64,000 nt of DNA from JALZAI01 sp038212215 (GTDB lineage: Bacteria > Actinomycetota > Actinomycetes > Mycobacteriales > Jatrophihabitantaceae): the NCBI GenBank assembly GCA_038212215.1, contig JBBQUT010000026.1, positions 6,644 through 70,643 of the forward strand. Reading direction: 5' to 3'. This document shows positions 41,599 through 50,576 of this stretch, one piece after another. Every line of letters begins with the position of its first letter. Positions within the stretch are counted from its first letter, which is position 1. A program made the translations under genes and the position numbers. The notes beneath the pieces were generated by a model. That model was not told where the DNA came from. It worked only from the letters and a program-made list of their open reading frames with translations, and ran no database searches.

Positions 41599-41914
41599 GG
41601 CCCTCTGCGACGGTCTTACCGCGGCACGGGTAGCGGTACTACGCCGGACAGCCGGACAGCACCACCTGTCGCTTGGACCAGGACAGTCGAAGTCGCCGTG
41701 CTCGGTGTCGCCTGAACTTCAGCGGCAGCACCAAGCCCGACCCCGAGCACCCCCGACGAGCGAGGCGCACATCCACAGTTTGACCTTCATGGTGATCTCC
41801 CTCGGGTTGGCCGGTCGCCCGTGCTGCCGGACTCGGGCAGGAGACACTCAAAGCGCCAAAGAGGGGGTGTGGGACCGGCAAAGAACTGGTAAACATCCGG
41901 TCGGGGGCATTGAT

Positions 41915-42429
41915 ATGGAAGTCCGAATCCTCGGCCAGCTAGCCGTTCGGCGCGACGGACACGAGGTCGCGATCAGCGCCCCTGCCAGCTCGTCCCGCCG
42001 TCGGTCTCGGGTTGTCGGCCGTACTGTCCCTACACGATCGACGCGGACGCGGACGCGGCCGGGCAGTGCAAGGCCCCCGACCTCGGCAAGGCCGAAACCT
42101 TGATCAAAGCGTCGGACACGAAAGGCCAGCCGATCGTCGTGTGGGCGTTCTCCGATTACCTATCAGTGGCGCGGTATGTCGTCGCTGTCCTGAATCGCCT
42201 GGGCGCAAAGCGACCCTGCACTATGTTCCGGACGCCGCCACGTACTTCACCGACCTGGCGAATGCGCCAACCCGGCGGGGACTGCCGGCCGCGCCGAGGC
42301 CCCCGATCGTAAGATCACGAACAGCGCTCCGTGGGTGCCGCTGTTCACGCCGGCGTACTCAGACCTCACTTCAACCCGTGTGGGAACTACCAGGTCCAGG
42401 GTGGCCAGGCGCTGCTTGACCAATTGTAG
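41915..42429 (+). pseudogene. Remnant of a BTAD-type regulator fused to a substrate-binding-like domain
   Basis: It begins MEVRILGQLAVRRDGHEVAIS, the start of an AfsR/SARP-BTAD regulator, and then loses frame. In another frame the DNA reads YTIDADADAAGQCK, DTKGQPIVVWAFSDYLSVARYVV, and (after another shift) LHYVPDAATYFTDLANAP; a final piece reads WVPLFTPAYSDLTSTRVG before a stop at 42427. These are pieces of the C-terminal ABC-binding-protein-like domain of large actinobacterial regulators. So a gene of perhaps 3 kb has collapsed by a large internal deletion plus frameshifts. Confidence 0.65.
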
Positions 42430-42548
42430 GTGCGGTAACTCCCCCGGAACCGGGCCAGACACGTGCTGGCGGCGCAGATCTCGGCGCCCTTATCACCAAC
42501 GTCAGCAGCGCCAATGCGCAGCCGCCTGTCACGCTGCGTCAACGAGGT

Positions 42549-44012
42549 CTAGGGCACGGTGAACGGCAACGTATTCCTGACATGTCTCGATCTGCTCCGG
42601 CGGTGATGCCCACGTGCGATCGCAGACGCAACGCCCGCGCCGATGTCGCCTCGCCGGACGGTCCCGAGGGCGAGTGCGGCCGCGGCGATGTCGATAGCAA
42701 CCCAAGTCCACCAGCCGTGGACGAAGGCTGTGTGCGCCGCAAGGTAGCCGATTGGATGGCCGACGATCGCGACGAGGATGCTCACGCCGAGCGCGGTACC
42801 GACCTGGCGGCTCATGTTGATCACGGCGCTGCCCGTCGCGGCTCGCGCGGCGGGAAGGTCGACGGTCGCACTCGACAGCAACGTAGGCAGCGCGAGCCCG
42901 ACGCCGATGCCGCCGACCAGCCAACCGGGGAATATCTCGCCGAAGTAGTTGGGGGTCGAGCCGACGGACGTGAGGACGAGCGCTGCGCCGAACGCGCAGA
43001 CGAGGCAGCCCGCGGCGATCAGCTTCTCGGCGCTGAATCGTTTGGACAATCTCTGCGCGACGGCAGCGAAGATCGGCACCATCAGCGGTCCAGGCGAGAC
43101 CGCCAACCCGGTGCGCAGCGCGGAGTATCCCCACACGTTCTGCATCCACAGGATGAGCTCGAGTAGGACGCCGGCAAATGCCACGGAGAAGGCGAGCGTG
43201 GAGATGTTCGCGGTGGTGAACGACCGCACCTTCAGCAGGGCCGGATCGACCACCGGCGAATGATGGCGAAGCGAGCGCACGACGAAGATCGCGACCGTCG
43301 CGACGGCGGTGACGAAGACAACGATTTCGCGGCCGGCCAGCCAGCCCCAGTCCGGTCCCTTGACCAGGCCGAGAGACAGCGAGCCGATCCCGAGTGCGAG
43401 AAGCAACGCTCCGGGTACGTCGGGCCACGGCCCTGACTCGCGGTGGTCAGATCGCGGTACGAAAAGCAACGCGCCGATGAGCGCCAGAACGCCGATCGGC
43501 ACGTTCACCAGAAACACCCAGTGCCACGACAGAGTCAGCAACAACCCACCCGCGACCGGTCCGGCGGCGGCTGCCAACGCGCCACTCGCGGCCCAGATGC
43601 GGACAGCGGCGACCCGGCGGTGTGCCGGAACGGAAGCAACGACGAGCCCCAGGCTGGTGGGTGTCAGCAGAGCGGCACCGACCGCCTGCACGATCCGGAA
43701 CGCGACCAGCATCCACAGCCCAGTGCTCGCGGCGCAGGCAATGCTGCCCGCGGTGAAGATCGTCAGGCCAAGCACGAATCCACCCCGCCGGCTGAACCGG
43801 TCCGCCAATCGCCCTAGCGGGACGAGCAACGCGGCATACACGATCGCGTAAGCGTTGAGCACCCAACTCAGGTCCGCCAGCGACACGCCGTGGAGGCTTT
43901 TACCGATGCCGTCGAAGGCCACGTTGACGATGAAGAGATCCAAGCTGGCCATGAACGCGGCCCCGCAGAGCACAACAAGCGCGAGGTTCGGATGCTGGCT
44001 TCGGCTCGACAT
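42549..44012 (-). CDS. MFS drug transporter (DHA2, 14-helix)
   Basis: A 487-residue exporter with about 14 membrane helices. Helix 1 motif FMASLDLFIVNVAFDGI (motif D1), loop GRLADRFSRRGG (motif A), RIVQAVGAALLTPTSLGL (motif B) and AAGPVAGGLLLTLSWHWVFLVNVP (motif C region) mark the DHA2 family. The substrate is unknown; neighbouring HxlR gene, divergent and 58 nt away, is the likely regulator. Confidence 0.93.
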   Translation of the reverse strand: MSSRSQHPNLALVVLCGAAFMASLDLFIVNVAFDGIGKSLHGVSLADLSWVLNAYAIVYAALLVPLGRLADRFSRRGGFVLGLTIFTAGSIACAASTGLWMLVAFRIVQAVGAALLTPTSLGLVVASVPAHRRVAAVRIWAASGALAAAAGPVAGGLLLTLSWHWVFLVNVPIGVLALIGALLFVPRSDHRESGPWPDVPGALLLALGIGSLSLGLVKGPDWGWLAGREIVVFVTAVATVAIFVVRSLRHHSPVVDPALLKVRSFTTANISTLAFSVAFAGVLLELILWMQNVWGYSALRTGLAVSPGPLMVPIFAAVAQRLSKRFSAEKLIAAGCLVCAFGAALVLTSVGSTPNYFGEIFPGWLVGGIGVGLALPTLLSSATVDLPAARAATGSAVINMSRQVGTALGVSILVAIVGHPIGYLAAHTAFVHGWWTWVAIDIAAAALALGTVRRGDIGAGVASAIARGHHRRSRSRHVRNTLPFTVP

Positions 44013-44030
44013 AGTCAGACCCTAGCCGCC

Positions 44031-44053
44031 TGGCTTTGGTTCTGCCAAGTCAG
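44031..44053. promoter_or_regulatory. Imperfect dyad in the MFS/HxlR divergent promoter
   Basis: In the 58-nt gap, TTGG (44036-44039) and CCAA (44045-44048) flank a five-base centre, with partial CTGGCTT / AAGTCAG extension. It is the only dyad in the gap and may be the HxlR operator. The match is imperfect. Confidence 0.35.
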
Positions 44054-44070
44054 CGTCTAGGCTTACGCCC

Positions 44071-44607
44071 GTGGAATCCATCACCTTGCGGGGGAAGCTG
44101 AGCGACAGAGACAGCTGGCCGGCGACAAGATGCTCGATCGGCAAGGCCCTCGATGTAGTCGGCACCCGATCGGCGATGTTGATCATGCGCGAGGCCTATT
44201 ACGGTGCGCATCGCTTCGAAGAGTTCGCCCGCCGCGTCAACATCACCGACGCTGTCGCAGCCGCGCGCCTGCGCGAACTCACCGAAGCCGGGTTGCTCAG
44301 CCGCTCCCCCTACCAGGAGGCGGGCCAGCGCACCCGCCACGAGTACCACCTGACCACCATGGGCACCGATCTGCTCCCCGCGCTTCTTGCTCTGATGCAG
44401 TGGGGTGATCGCTACCTCGCAGAACAGCCCGGCGGCCCCCTGACCCTCACCCATGTCGACTGCGGCGAACCGATACACGTCGATATCCGATGTGCAGCAG
44501 GTCATGACGTCGAACTCGGCGAGCTTGGCGTGCGCGCGAATCGACGAGGCCGTAGGGCAACCAGCTCGCTCGCTCCAGTGGATCTCTCAGCAAACCCGCG
44601 CCGATGA
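44071..44607 (+). CDS. HxlR-family transcriptional regulator
   Basis: A 178-residue HxlR-type winged helix: CSIGKALDVVGTRSAMLIMREAYYGAHRFEEFARRV, LRELTEAGLLSRSPYQ and EYHLTTMGTDLLPALLALMQWGDRYLAE (each here as short segments). HxlR domain is normally ~110-150 residues; the extra C-terminal ~45 residues contain CGEPIHVDIRCAAGH, a Cys-bearing extension seen in some larger members. Start is GTG. Probable regulator of the divergent MFS transporter. Confidence 0.9.
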   Translation: MESITLRGKLSDRDSWPATRCSIGKALDVVGTRSAMLIMREAYYGAHRFEEFARRVNITDAVAAARLRELTEAGLLSRSPYQEAGQRTRHEYHLTTMGTDLLPALLALMQWGDRYLAEQPGGPLTLTHVDCGEPIHVDIRCAAGHDVELGELGVRANRRGRRATSSLAPVDLSANPRR

Positions 44608-44753
44608 GGATGCACGCCCATACGGCGCCCACCGACCTTGCCATCCGGCAGCGGTTCCAGCACCACGCTGCCGACGTCAGCGAGCAGCAGCCCTAACCCG
44701 GCCGCACCGTCGCTGTGCGAGACCGACGATGCCGCTCCTCGATGGAGCGAGCG

Positions 44754-46049
44754 TCATCTACTCACCGTGGTCCGCGCGTCCACATTGGCGCCGTGCCCGG
44801 ACCGTAGTCCACGAGCCAGAGCGGTCGCGAACGTCGGAGCGAGCGGAAGCACCGGGATGATCGTGGCCTGAAAAGCATGATAAACATCGGGCTTTCCCGT
44901 CCACACGTTCGCGGCCGGGCGATTGTGCGGATCGAGTTCGTGTCGCCACGATCCGCCGACCGGGTCGAGAAAAAGCGCGGCTGCGTGGTCCCACCAGATG
45001 CGATACCAGCGCTCGTAGTGCGGGTCGCCGGTGACCCTGCCCAATGCCGCCGCCGCGCCAAGGGCCTCGGCGAGCACCCAATGCAGCCGATCCCGCACGA
45101 CGGGAGTTCCGTCCCAGTCCACCGTGTAGACGAATCCTTCTGCGCCGTCGACCGACCAGCCAAGGCGCAACCCCGTGCGAAACAGCGACTCCGCGTCGGG
45201 AAGCAGCCAGTCGGGCGCGCCCGTTCCTAGTGCGTCGCGCAGGTGCAACGCCAGACGCGCCCATTCCATCAGGTGCCCGATAGTGACCCCGTACGGCCGG
45301 AACTGGTGGGCGCGATCGGAGCTGTTGTATGCCGGCATTGCCTGCCACGAAGCATCGAAGTGCTCCGCCAGGCTCCAGTCGTTCGAGCGGGCGAAACCGT
45401 GCACGACGCGCTCGACAATGCGTAGCGCACGCTCGCGCCACAGGGGCAGGCCAGTAACGTCCGCCGCGGCGAGCAAGGCCTCGACAGCGTGCATATTGGC
45501 GTTAGCCCCACGATAGGGGTCCAGCGTTCGGAATTCGGTGTCCCATTCATCGACGAGCAGCCCGTCTGCCTCTAACCAGAATTGTCTTTCGACCACCGCC
45601 AATGCGTCAGCGAGCAACTGCTCGGCACCGTCGCGGCCGGCCACCGCGGCGCTGGAGGCAGCCAAAACAACGAACGCGTGCTCATAAGCCCGCTTTTGCC
45701 CTGCCGTCGGGCCGTCCGCCCCGACGGCAGTGAACCAGCCACCGTGTGCATCGTCGTGCAGGCGGCCAGACAGCGCCGCGACCCCATAGTCGGCAAGCCT
45801 GCCCATCCCCGGCAGCCCCAGCAATTGGCCAAGACAAAAGACGTGAGTCATGCGGCAGGTGATATAGGTCTGAACGGGTTGATCGAGCAACGCAACCCCG
45901 AAGTCATCGAGCCACGCGAAGCCCCCGTCGGGATGAGCCGATTTAGCGGCAAAGTTCAGCAGCCGGTCCCGCTCGCCCGCCAGCCAGCCACGGTGAGAAG
46001 CCAGTGACGCCCAATTCGGACCCGCAACCGGCGCGCTCTCCACAGCCAC
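44754..46049 (-). CDS. AGE-family epimerase/isomerase (N-acylglucosamine 2-epimerase-like)
   Basis: A ~431-residue (alpha/alpha)6-barrel enzyme. Recognised from GGFAWLDDFG, QTYITCRMTHVFCLGQ, an active-site loop DEWDTEFRTLDPYRGANANMHAVEALL (in parts), FRPYGVTIGHLMEWARL and RLHWVLAEALGAAAAL. These sugar isomerases act on mannose, cellobiose, sulfoquinovose or N-acyl sugars; His-rich active site present. I start at GTG 46049 with GGAAGGAG upstream; the open frame continues to 46199, but that part lacks homology. It may serve carbohydrate use together with other genes in the area. Confidence 0.88.
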   Translation of the reverse strand: MAVESAPVAGPNWASLASHRGWLAGERDRLLNFAAKSAHPDGGFAWLDDFGVALLDQPVQTYITCRMTHVFCLGQLLGLPGMGRLADYGVAALSGRLHDDAHGGWFTAVGADGPTAGQKRAYEHAFVVLAASSAAVAGRDGAEQLLADALAVVERQFWLEADGLLVDEWDTEFRTLDPYRGANANMHAVEALLAAADVTGLPLWRERALRIVERVVHGFARSNDWSLAEHFDASWQAMPAYNSSDRAHQFRPYGVTIGHLMEWARLALHLRDALGTGAPDWLLPDAESLFRTGLRLGWSVDGAEGFVYTVDWDGTPVVRDRLHWVLAEALGAAAALGRVTGDPHYERWYRIWWDHAAALFLDPVGGSWRHELDPHNRPAANVWTGKPDVYHAFQATIIPVLPLAPTFATALARGLRSGHGANVDARTTVSR

Positions 46050-46181
46050 AACATGCTCCTTCCCCACCGGACATCCGCTGCGGATTACCCGCTCGCCGGG
46101 CGTTAATGGGACACCAAGGTCGGCGGCTTGGCACGGCAAAACTAGCGCAGGCTGACCATTGCTCGATAGGCGGACGACGTC

Positions 46182-46847
46182 ATGAACATCCCCGGACAAG
46201 GCCCCGACGACACACAGGCACTGCGAGCGCGCCTGAGCCGCTACAGCGACGGGGGGCTAATTCCCAAGGCAGGCATGCGACTAACCCGGGAGGCGCTCAC
46301 CCCGGAGGATCTGGAACTGTTGCGTCGACGAGACATCAGAGTCCACGGACGGGTCTGCGAAGACGTCATTCGCGCCGTGAACGAATCCGAACCTAGCTGG
46401 ACCCTGCTCGCCGAAAACGGGCTTCTCGAGGACTTGACCGTCAGCGAACTGAACGCGATCTCGCACGCGCTGCGCGGAGGTCCGACCGAACCCGGGACGT
46501 GGGCAAACCCGGTCAGTGCATCGCTGCTATTCACCGATCCTGCCAATTTGTTCACGCTTCGCCAAATCATCCCCGGTGACCTCGAGCCACAGCAAGTCAC
46601 CGGTTACCGGTACGCCTGCTTGGTGACCCGGGACTTCGGCAATCCCGAACCGCTATCGTCGCCCTTACTACCGTCCCCTATCAATCGGGGCTCGGGCTTT
46701 CCCGAGATTGAGGGCCGCAGAAGTCAAGCACCGAAACCGCAGTGTCACAAAGGAAACCGTGTCAACTCAGCGAGCGGGCGACGTCCAGGAAACCATGATC
46801 ATCGACACTCCGCAGGGGCCTCCTCCTACTCAATGCGGTTCACCTGA
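46182..46847 (+). CDS. Unknown protein, 3' part doubtful
   Basis: A 221-codon frame. The first ~160 residues have good codon statistics and a soluble, helical look (GGLIPKAGMRLTREALTPEDLELL, SELNAISHALRGG), then VTGYRYACLVTRDFG. I know no family. From ~46660 composition changes and the DNA contains a strong hairpin (46680-46711), so the real gene may stop or be broken near there. Divergent from the AGE-family gene. Confidence 0.5.
   Translation: MNIPGQGPDDTQALRARLSRYSDGGLIPKAGMRLTREALTPEDLELLRRRDIRVHGRVCEDVIRAVNESEPSWTLLAENGLLEDLTVSELNAISHALRGGPTEPGTWANPVSASLLFTDPANLFTLRQIIPGDLEPQQVTGYRYACLVTRDFGNPEPLSSPLLPSPINRGSGFPEIEGRRSQAPKPQCHKGNRVNSASGRRPGNHDHRHSAGASSYSMRFT
46680..46711 (+). terminator. 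Hairpin inside the 3' part of the unknown gene
   Basis: Outer arms TCAATC and GATTGA and inner arms TCGGG and CCCGA (loop CTTT) give a bulged stem. The inner 5-bp stem with a T-containing loop is compact. It resembles a terminator and suggests that coding ends earlier than the open frame. Confidence 0.4.
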
Positions 46848-47206
46848 ACGTCGATGAGCCGACGTCCTGGGTGTCTCGATCGGCGGTCTGGCGCGAGTGC
46901 AGTCGTGGTCGGACGACGAGCTTGCCCGGCCACCACCAGCACGGATGTGGATGACCTCGATATCGATTGACCCTCCAGGGCCAGCGTGCATCGGATGCGT
47001 CGCAGACTGCGTTACATCGCTTGCGACGAGGCACGAGCAGCGGTGCCTCAATCCGAGACCGGGAGGGCCGGGCGGCGGCGCGTGACGGCGTCGCAAAGTG
47101 AGATACCGGCGCGGCCCGGCAGCACGCATTCTGACATCCGGGGGGTGACACCGCGCGTACCCGCGCGTGACGACCGCCGGGCACGGGCTCGCACGGAAGG
47201 ACAGCG
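46848..47206. other. Intergenic stretch upstream of the BLUF gene
   Basis: Nothing recognisable: short frames on both strands, all with poor codon statistics and no ribosome sites. It presumably carries the promoter of the BLUF gene, whose ATG at 47207 is preceded by GGAAGGAC. Confidence 0.4.
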
Positions 47207-47644
47207 ATGGCTGACGATCACAGCAGCGTATACAGGCTGATCTATCGCAGCCGGGACCTCATCGCGCCGGAGCAGCGCAAGACGGAACTCGGAACGTTGT
47301 TCACGGCGGCTCGTTCCAACAACAAGAACAAGCAGATCAGCGGTGCACTGCTGTTGTCGGACACGCATTTCGTGCAGACCCTCGAAGGGGACGAGACAGC
47401 CGTGCGCGATCTCTTCGCGCACATCGAGCGCGACCAGCGCCACGACGCAGTCTCGGTGCTCGAAGCGGGCACGGTCGATGATCGGGTTTTCGCGCGCTGG
47501 GCCATGGCCCGTGTCGCGCCGGTCGCCGGCGAGCCGGACACCTACCTGATCGCCCACCAGGACGGGATCTCCCCCGCTGCGAGCCGGGGCACCACCCCGG
47601 AGCAGGAAGCGGTGCTGGCGGTCATGCGCAAGGCGATGGAGTAG
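47207..47644 (+). CDS. BLUF-domain blue-light photoreceptor
   Basis: A 145-residue single-domain BLUF protein. The flavin residues are present: Tyr13 in YRLIYRS, Asn38 in RSNNKNKQISGALL, Gln57 in HFVQTLEGD, and Trp98/Met100 in FARWAMA, the pair that switches on illumination. The C-terminal ~35 residues are short helices without an output domain, so it must signal by protein contact. No EAL, GGDEF or cyclase gene lies beside it. Confidence 0.93.
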   Translation: MADDHSSVYRLIYRSRDLIAPEQRKTELGTLFTAARSNNKNKQISGALLLSDTHFVQTLEGDETAVRDLFAHIERDQRHDAVSVLEAGTVDDRVFARWAMARVAPVAGEPDTYLIAHQDGISPAASRGTTPEQEAVLAVMRKAME

Positions 47645-47967
47645 CAGTCGCGATTCGAGATGACCCGCGCGCGATATTGCCCGGTGACGGTGCGCGGATT
47701 CCAGCTAGGTGTCGTGTCGGACTTGGTAGGCGGTGCCCCTGATCCGAGGCGGTCCAGTGCCGGGCTCTGTTGCGTTAGGGGCGCCCGTGGCGTCGGGACG
47801 CTGATCCGATGATCGGTTCGAGGTCCGTGTCATCGTCCGCGCCAGCCGGTTACCGGGGTTACGTTCGGCTGCCGCGGAACGAACACGAACCGGTCGACCG
47901 GGCGGCGGTGCTCAGGACGTCCAGTCCGCCCCAGTGCGCTTTCTCTCCCGCAAAGGGTCTCGCGTGA
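47645..47967. other. Gap without a gene
   Basis: I see no gene and no strong inverted repeat. Frames are short and lack ribosome sites. It may have held the 5' part of the membrane protein whose frame opens at 47968. Confidence 0.35.
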
Positions 47968-48294
47968 CCGAGGGCTGAGACGGTCGGCCTCAGCCTGCGC
48001 GGCCTCGAGAAGGGGCTTAGCGGCTTCTTCCACCTCAACAACGGACTGACCCTGATCACCCTCGGACTCTCCATCGCGCTCGGAAACCTCTACGCCCGAT
48101 GGCTGGGAGCGATCGCCGTCCGCGCCGGCCTCGCGTTCCTCATCGGCGGCATCGTCACCGCACACGCCGGTTTCTCAGACGAGGCCGGCCTCGTGCTGGC
48201 TCCAGCGCTGGCGCTGCTCGCCGCATTCATGATCGGTATATGTATCCCGATGTGGCGGCGCGCAGCCGCCCCGCTCGGCCTCAACGACCAATAG
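47968..48294 (+). pseudogene. Membrane protein fragment without a start codon
   Basis: An open frame of 108 codons between a TGA at 47965 and the TAG at 48292 encodes three membrane helices: SGFFHLNNGLTLITLGLSIALG, AIAVRAGLAFLIGGIVTAH and LVLAPALALLAAFMIGICIPM. Codon use is strongly coding, but there is no ATG, GTG or TTG before the first helix. Either a rare start (a CTG is in frame) or, more likely, the 5' end was lost. Resembles small DUF-type three/four-helix membrane proteins. Confidence 0.6.
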
Positions 48295-48621
48295 GCCGGG
48301 CACCTGGGCGCTCCTCGCCCCGCATCAATTCGCGACCCCGGTCCCGCAAGGTGTGCAGCGAGCGGTGACCCGGGTCGAGGACGCGCTGAACAAGGTCGAG
48401 CGCTCCCGCGAGGAACTCAGTCACGCAGCCTGCGGGGCCTAACATGATCCTTAAGCGACTCACGGCAAGTGGTAGCTGGCATGGAGGTACTGCCGTTGCG
48501 CTGGGATCCACCGCCACAAGCGCAACGTTCCTTCGGTTTGGACACGCCGCCCGCTCGACGATTGATCGCTGGGGACAACGCGCCCCTGTTCTGGTCTGGC
48601 AAGTAGGTCGAGCATGAAGGT
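48295..48621. other. Gap with a short coding-like tail
   Basis: A short plus-strand frame ending at 48440 reads VTRVEDALNKVERSREELSHAACGA, a charged helix that looks like the end of a protein, but has no clear start. The rest shows nothing. The promoter of the secreted protein at 48622 should be in the last 150 bases. Confidence 0.35.
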
Positions 48622-49962
48622 ATGAGCGGAGACGACGACCCGCGACCGAGCGATGTCGAGTGGCTCGATACTTCCCCGACGTCCCCGACGTCCCCGACGT
48701 CCCCGACATCCCCGACGGCCTGGCGGTGGCGCCGATGGCTGACTCTGCTGTTCGCCGCCGTCGTGTTAGTGGCCGGGATGGGCGTGGTCAATCATCAGCG
48801 CGGCACGACGTCGGCGGCGCCGGTATCCAGCCCGGCAACGACAGCGTCTGTGCCTGATACGGGCGGGTCATCTCCGGCGAATCCCGACGGGCGGCTGTGG
48901 CCGGCGGCTGCGAGTGGCTGTGGCGGGCAGGCGTACTTGCCGCTCGTCTCGTCTGCGCGGCGGTTGGCCGAGCGGACCGGGCTGCAGGTCAGGCTAGGCC
49001 CGCAATTGAACACCGTTGACGTCGATCACGCCCGGGTCAGCCCGCAGCCGGGCCTGCGGTTGGCGGCCGGCGAGTTCGTGTCCCAGATGGTGCCTGAGGG
49101 ACCCGGCATTGTCGTGCTGATCACTACGTGCGACCAAGGTGCCCCCTCGCGGGTGGTGGCTGTCGATGCCGCCGGCCAGGCGCGTCAGGTAGCGGCGGGG
49201 CACTTCGATGGACTGCTCGCTGGAGGCCGCCGTCCGTGGGCCTTTCAATTCCCTGCTGACAACAACGCGGCGGAACGGCTGGACCCGCTCGACGGGAGCG
49301 CGCTCCTGACCCTGCCCGCCGACTTCGGGGTCGTCGGCGCCTACCAGGGTCTGATCATCGGCTACCAAGCCCCGACAGCGGGGTCGGAGCCGAACACGTC
49401 CGGGCCGCTGGTGATCCTGGACCCGGTCGCCGGTCGGGTACTGGCCACCGTCGGACCGTCCAGCGCCGTTGCGACCGTGAGCGCAGGCCTGATCCTGTGG
49501 ACAAACGGCGCCTGTAGGGCGGGCCGACGCTGCGTCGTGCACCGCTATGACCTTGCCACCGGCGCTAGCTCCTCCCGCGACTACCACCTCGGCCTCAGTA
49601 CCGGCGCCATCCTCGGCTACGGGCTGATCAGCCCCGACCAGCGACTCCTCGCCTTCCAACTCCACCGACCGGCACCAGATCCGAGATTCGATCAAGGCCA
49701 CCCCGGTACCCCGACCGACATCGCCGTCCTGCACCTGGACACCGGCCAACTTGACACCGTGCCCGGCATCGAACTGTGGGCCAAAGCGAGCCCAGGCCTC
49801 GTCTTTTCCCCCGACAGCCGGTGGCTGGTCATCGGCCTCGATGAGGGCACCCGCACCAGCCTGCTGCTCTGGCATCCCGGGCTCAGCCACCCCGCATCCG
49901 TCGTCGAAGTCCCCGGCCTCACCCTCGACACCACACCAATCACCGCACGCCTGACCAGCTAG
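48622..49962 (+). CDS. Membrane-anchored beta-propeller-like protein with an N-terminal repeat
   Basis: A 446-residue protein: cytoplasmic N-terminus with tandem Ser-Pro-Thr triplets, one membrane helix (LTLLFAAVVLVAGMGVV, ~residues 40-57), then a large exported domain. The domain has repeated strand pairs such as PLVILDPVAGRVLATVG, DIAVLHLDTGQLDTVPG and GLVFSPDSRWLVIGLDEG, as in TolB/WD40-like propellers. Two Cys pairs may form disulfides. Function unknown. GTATGAG start region; ATG 48622. Confidence 0.8.
   Translation: MSGDDDPRPSDVEWLDTSPTSPTSPTSPTSPTAWRWRRWLTLLFAAVVLVAGMGVVNHQRGTTSAAPVSSPATTASVPDTGGSSPANPDGRLWPAAASGCGGQAYLPLVSSARRLAERTGLQVRLGPQLNTVDVDHARVSPQPGLRLAAGEFVSQMVPEGPGIVVLITTCDQGAPSRVVAVDAAGQARQVAAGHFDGLLAGGRRPWAFQFPADNNAAERLDPLDGSALLTLPADFGVVGAYQGLIIGYQAPTAGSEPNTSGPLVILDPVAGRVLATVGPSSAVATVSAGLILWTNGACRAGRRCVVHRYDLATGASSSRDYHLGLSTGAILGYGLISPDQRLLAFQLHRPAPDPRFDQGHPGTPTDIAVLHLDTGQLDTVPGIELWAKASPGLVFSPDSRWLVIGLDEGTRTSLLLWHPGLSHPASVVEVPGLTLDTTPITARLTS
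48671..48715 (+). repeat. 9-bp tandem repeat encoding Ser-Pro-Thr
   Basis: The unit CCCCGACGT (GTCCCCGAC in another register) is repeated about five times with one change near the end, in frame, giving S-P-T runs before the membrane helix of the 48622 protein. Because the unit is 9 bp, copy-number changes keep the frame and change linker length. Confidence 0.8.
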
Positions 49963-50000
49963 CAAAGAGGACCGGCCGAACCTCCGCCGCGCTGGAGCCG

Positions 50001-50351
50001 GTGTCAGGACTAGCCGGTCATCGGGTGATCGTGTTCGTGCAGGAGAACAAGACCACCGACTGCTATTTCCCGACGATGCCCGTGTGGGGCGCTGCGGTCA
50101 CAGACCACGCGAACCTGTTGGCGGCGGCGCCGGCCACACCGAGCTCGTCCGCGGCGTTAACCTCGACCTCACCAACGGGCTACTCGAGCACCACCCCCAC
50201 GGCGGACTCGCTGCGCGTCCCGACCCAGAACTCGACCGCTGCTGCATCACCTCACCCTTACCGCCGACGACACTACAATGGCCATGAAATGATTGGCCGA
50301 ATGTCGCGGGACCCTACCTCCGGGTCAAGGACCAGCGCGAAAATTGATCAT
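50001..50351 (+). pseudogene. Remnant of a phosphoesterase-type gene
   Basis: The start HRVIVFVQENKTTDCYFPTMPVWGA and DHANLLAA matches the N-terminal metal site of the phosphoesterase/phospholipase C-like family (VxxxxENKTTDxYFP). After ~45 residues it leaves that family: a shifted frame reads GVNLDLTNGLLEHHPHGGL, from something else. Intact members have 350-500 residues. So this is a truncated, chimeric remnant. Confidence 0.55.
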
Positions 50352-50576
50352 GTGACAAGCGAACCGGTCGACCCGGGGCTTAGCCCAGTCGATGTCCTCA
50401 CGCGATGGGAACTGTTCGGGGGCACCTGGCGCGTCCTCGACCGGGACGGCGTGCATGTCACCATCGCCCTGTTCCGCTGTGACGGCGGCGAGGAACAGCA
50501 ACGCCTCACCAGCGCCGACCCTGCTCTCACCTTCTGGCTCAATGACCGAATCAGCAACAGGGGCACCACAAGCTGA
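50352..50576 (+). CDS. Small conserved actinobacterial protein
   Basis: A 74-residue protein from GTG 50352. VDVLTRWELFGGTWRVLDRDGVHVTIALFRCDGGEEQQRLTSADPAL (read in parts) matches a small, widely distributed actinobacterial protein of unknown function with TWRVL and LxRCDGGEE motifs. It often lies near mobile or variable DNA. No clear ribosome site, and the frame is open upstream into the phosphoesterase remnant, so it may be made only as part of a fused product. Confidence 0.6.
   Translation: MTSEPVDPGLSPVDVLTRWELFGGTWRVLDRDGVHVTIALFRCDGGEEQQRLTSADPALTFWLNDRISNRGTTS

Noticed and set aside
42030..42062. GACGCG short repeat
   Set aside because: Only three or four 6-bp copies inside decayed coding sequence; encodes Asp-Ala residues and is expected in high-GC coding DNA.
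46050..46199. N-terminal extension of the AGE-family gene
   Set aside because: The ribosome site GGAAGGAG lies inside it and points to GTG 46049.
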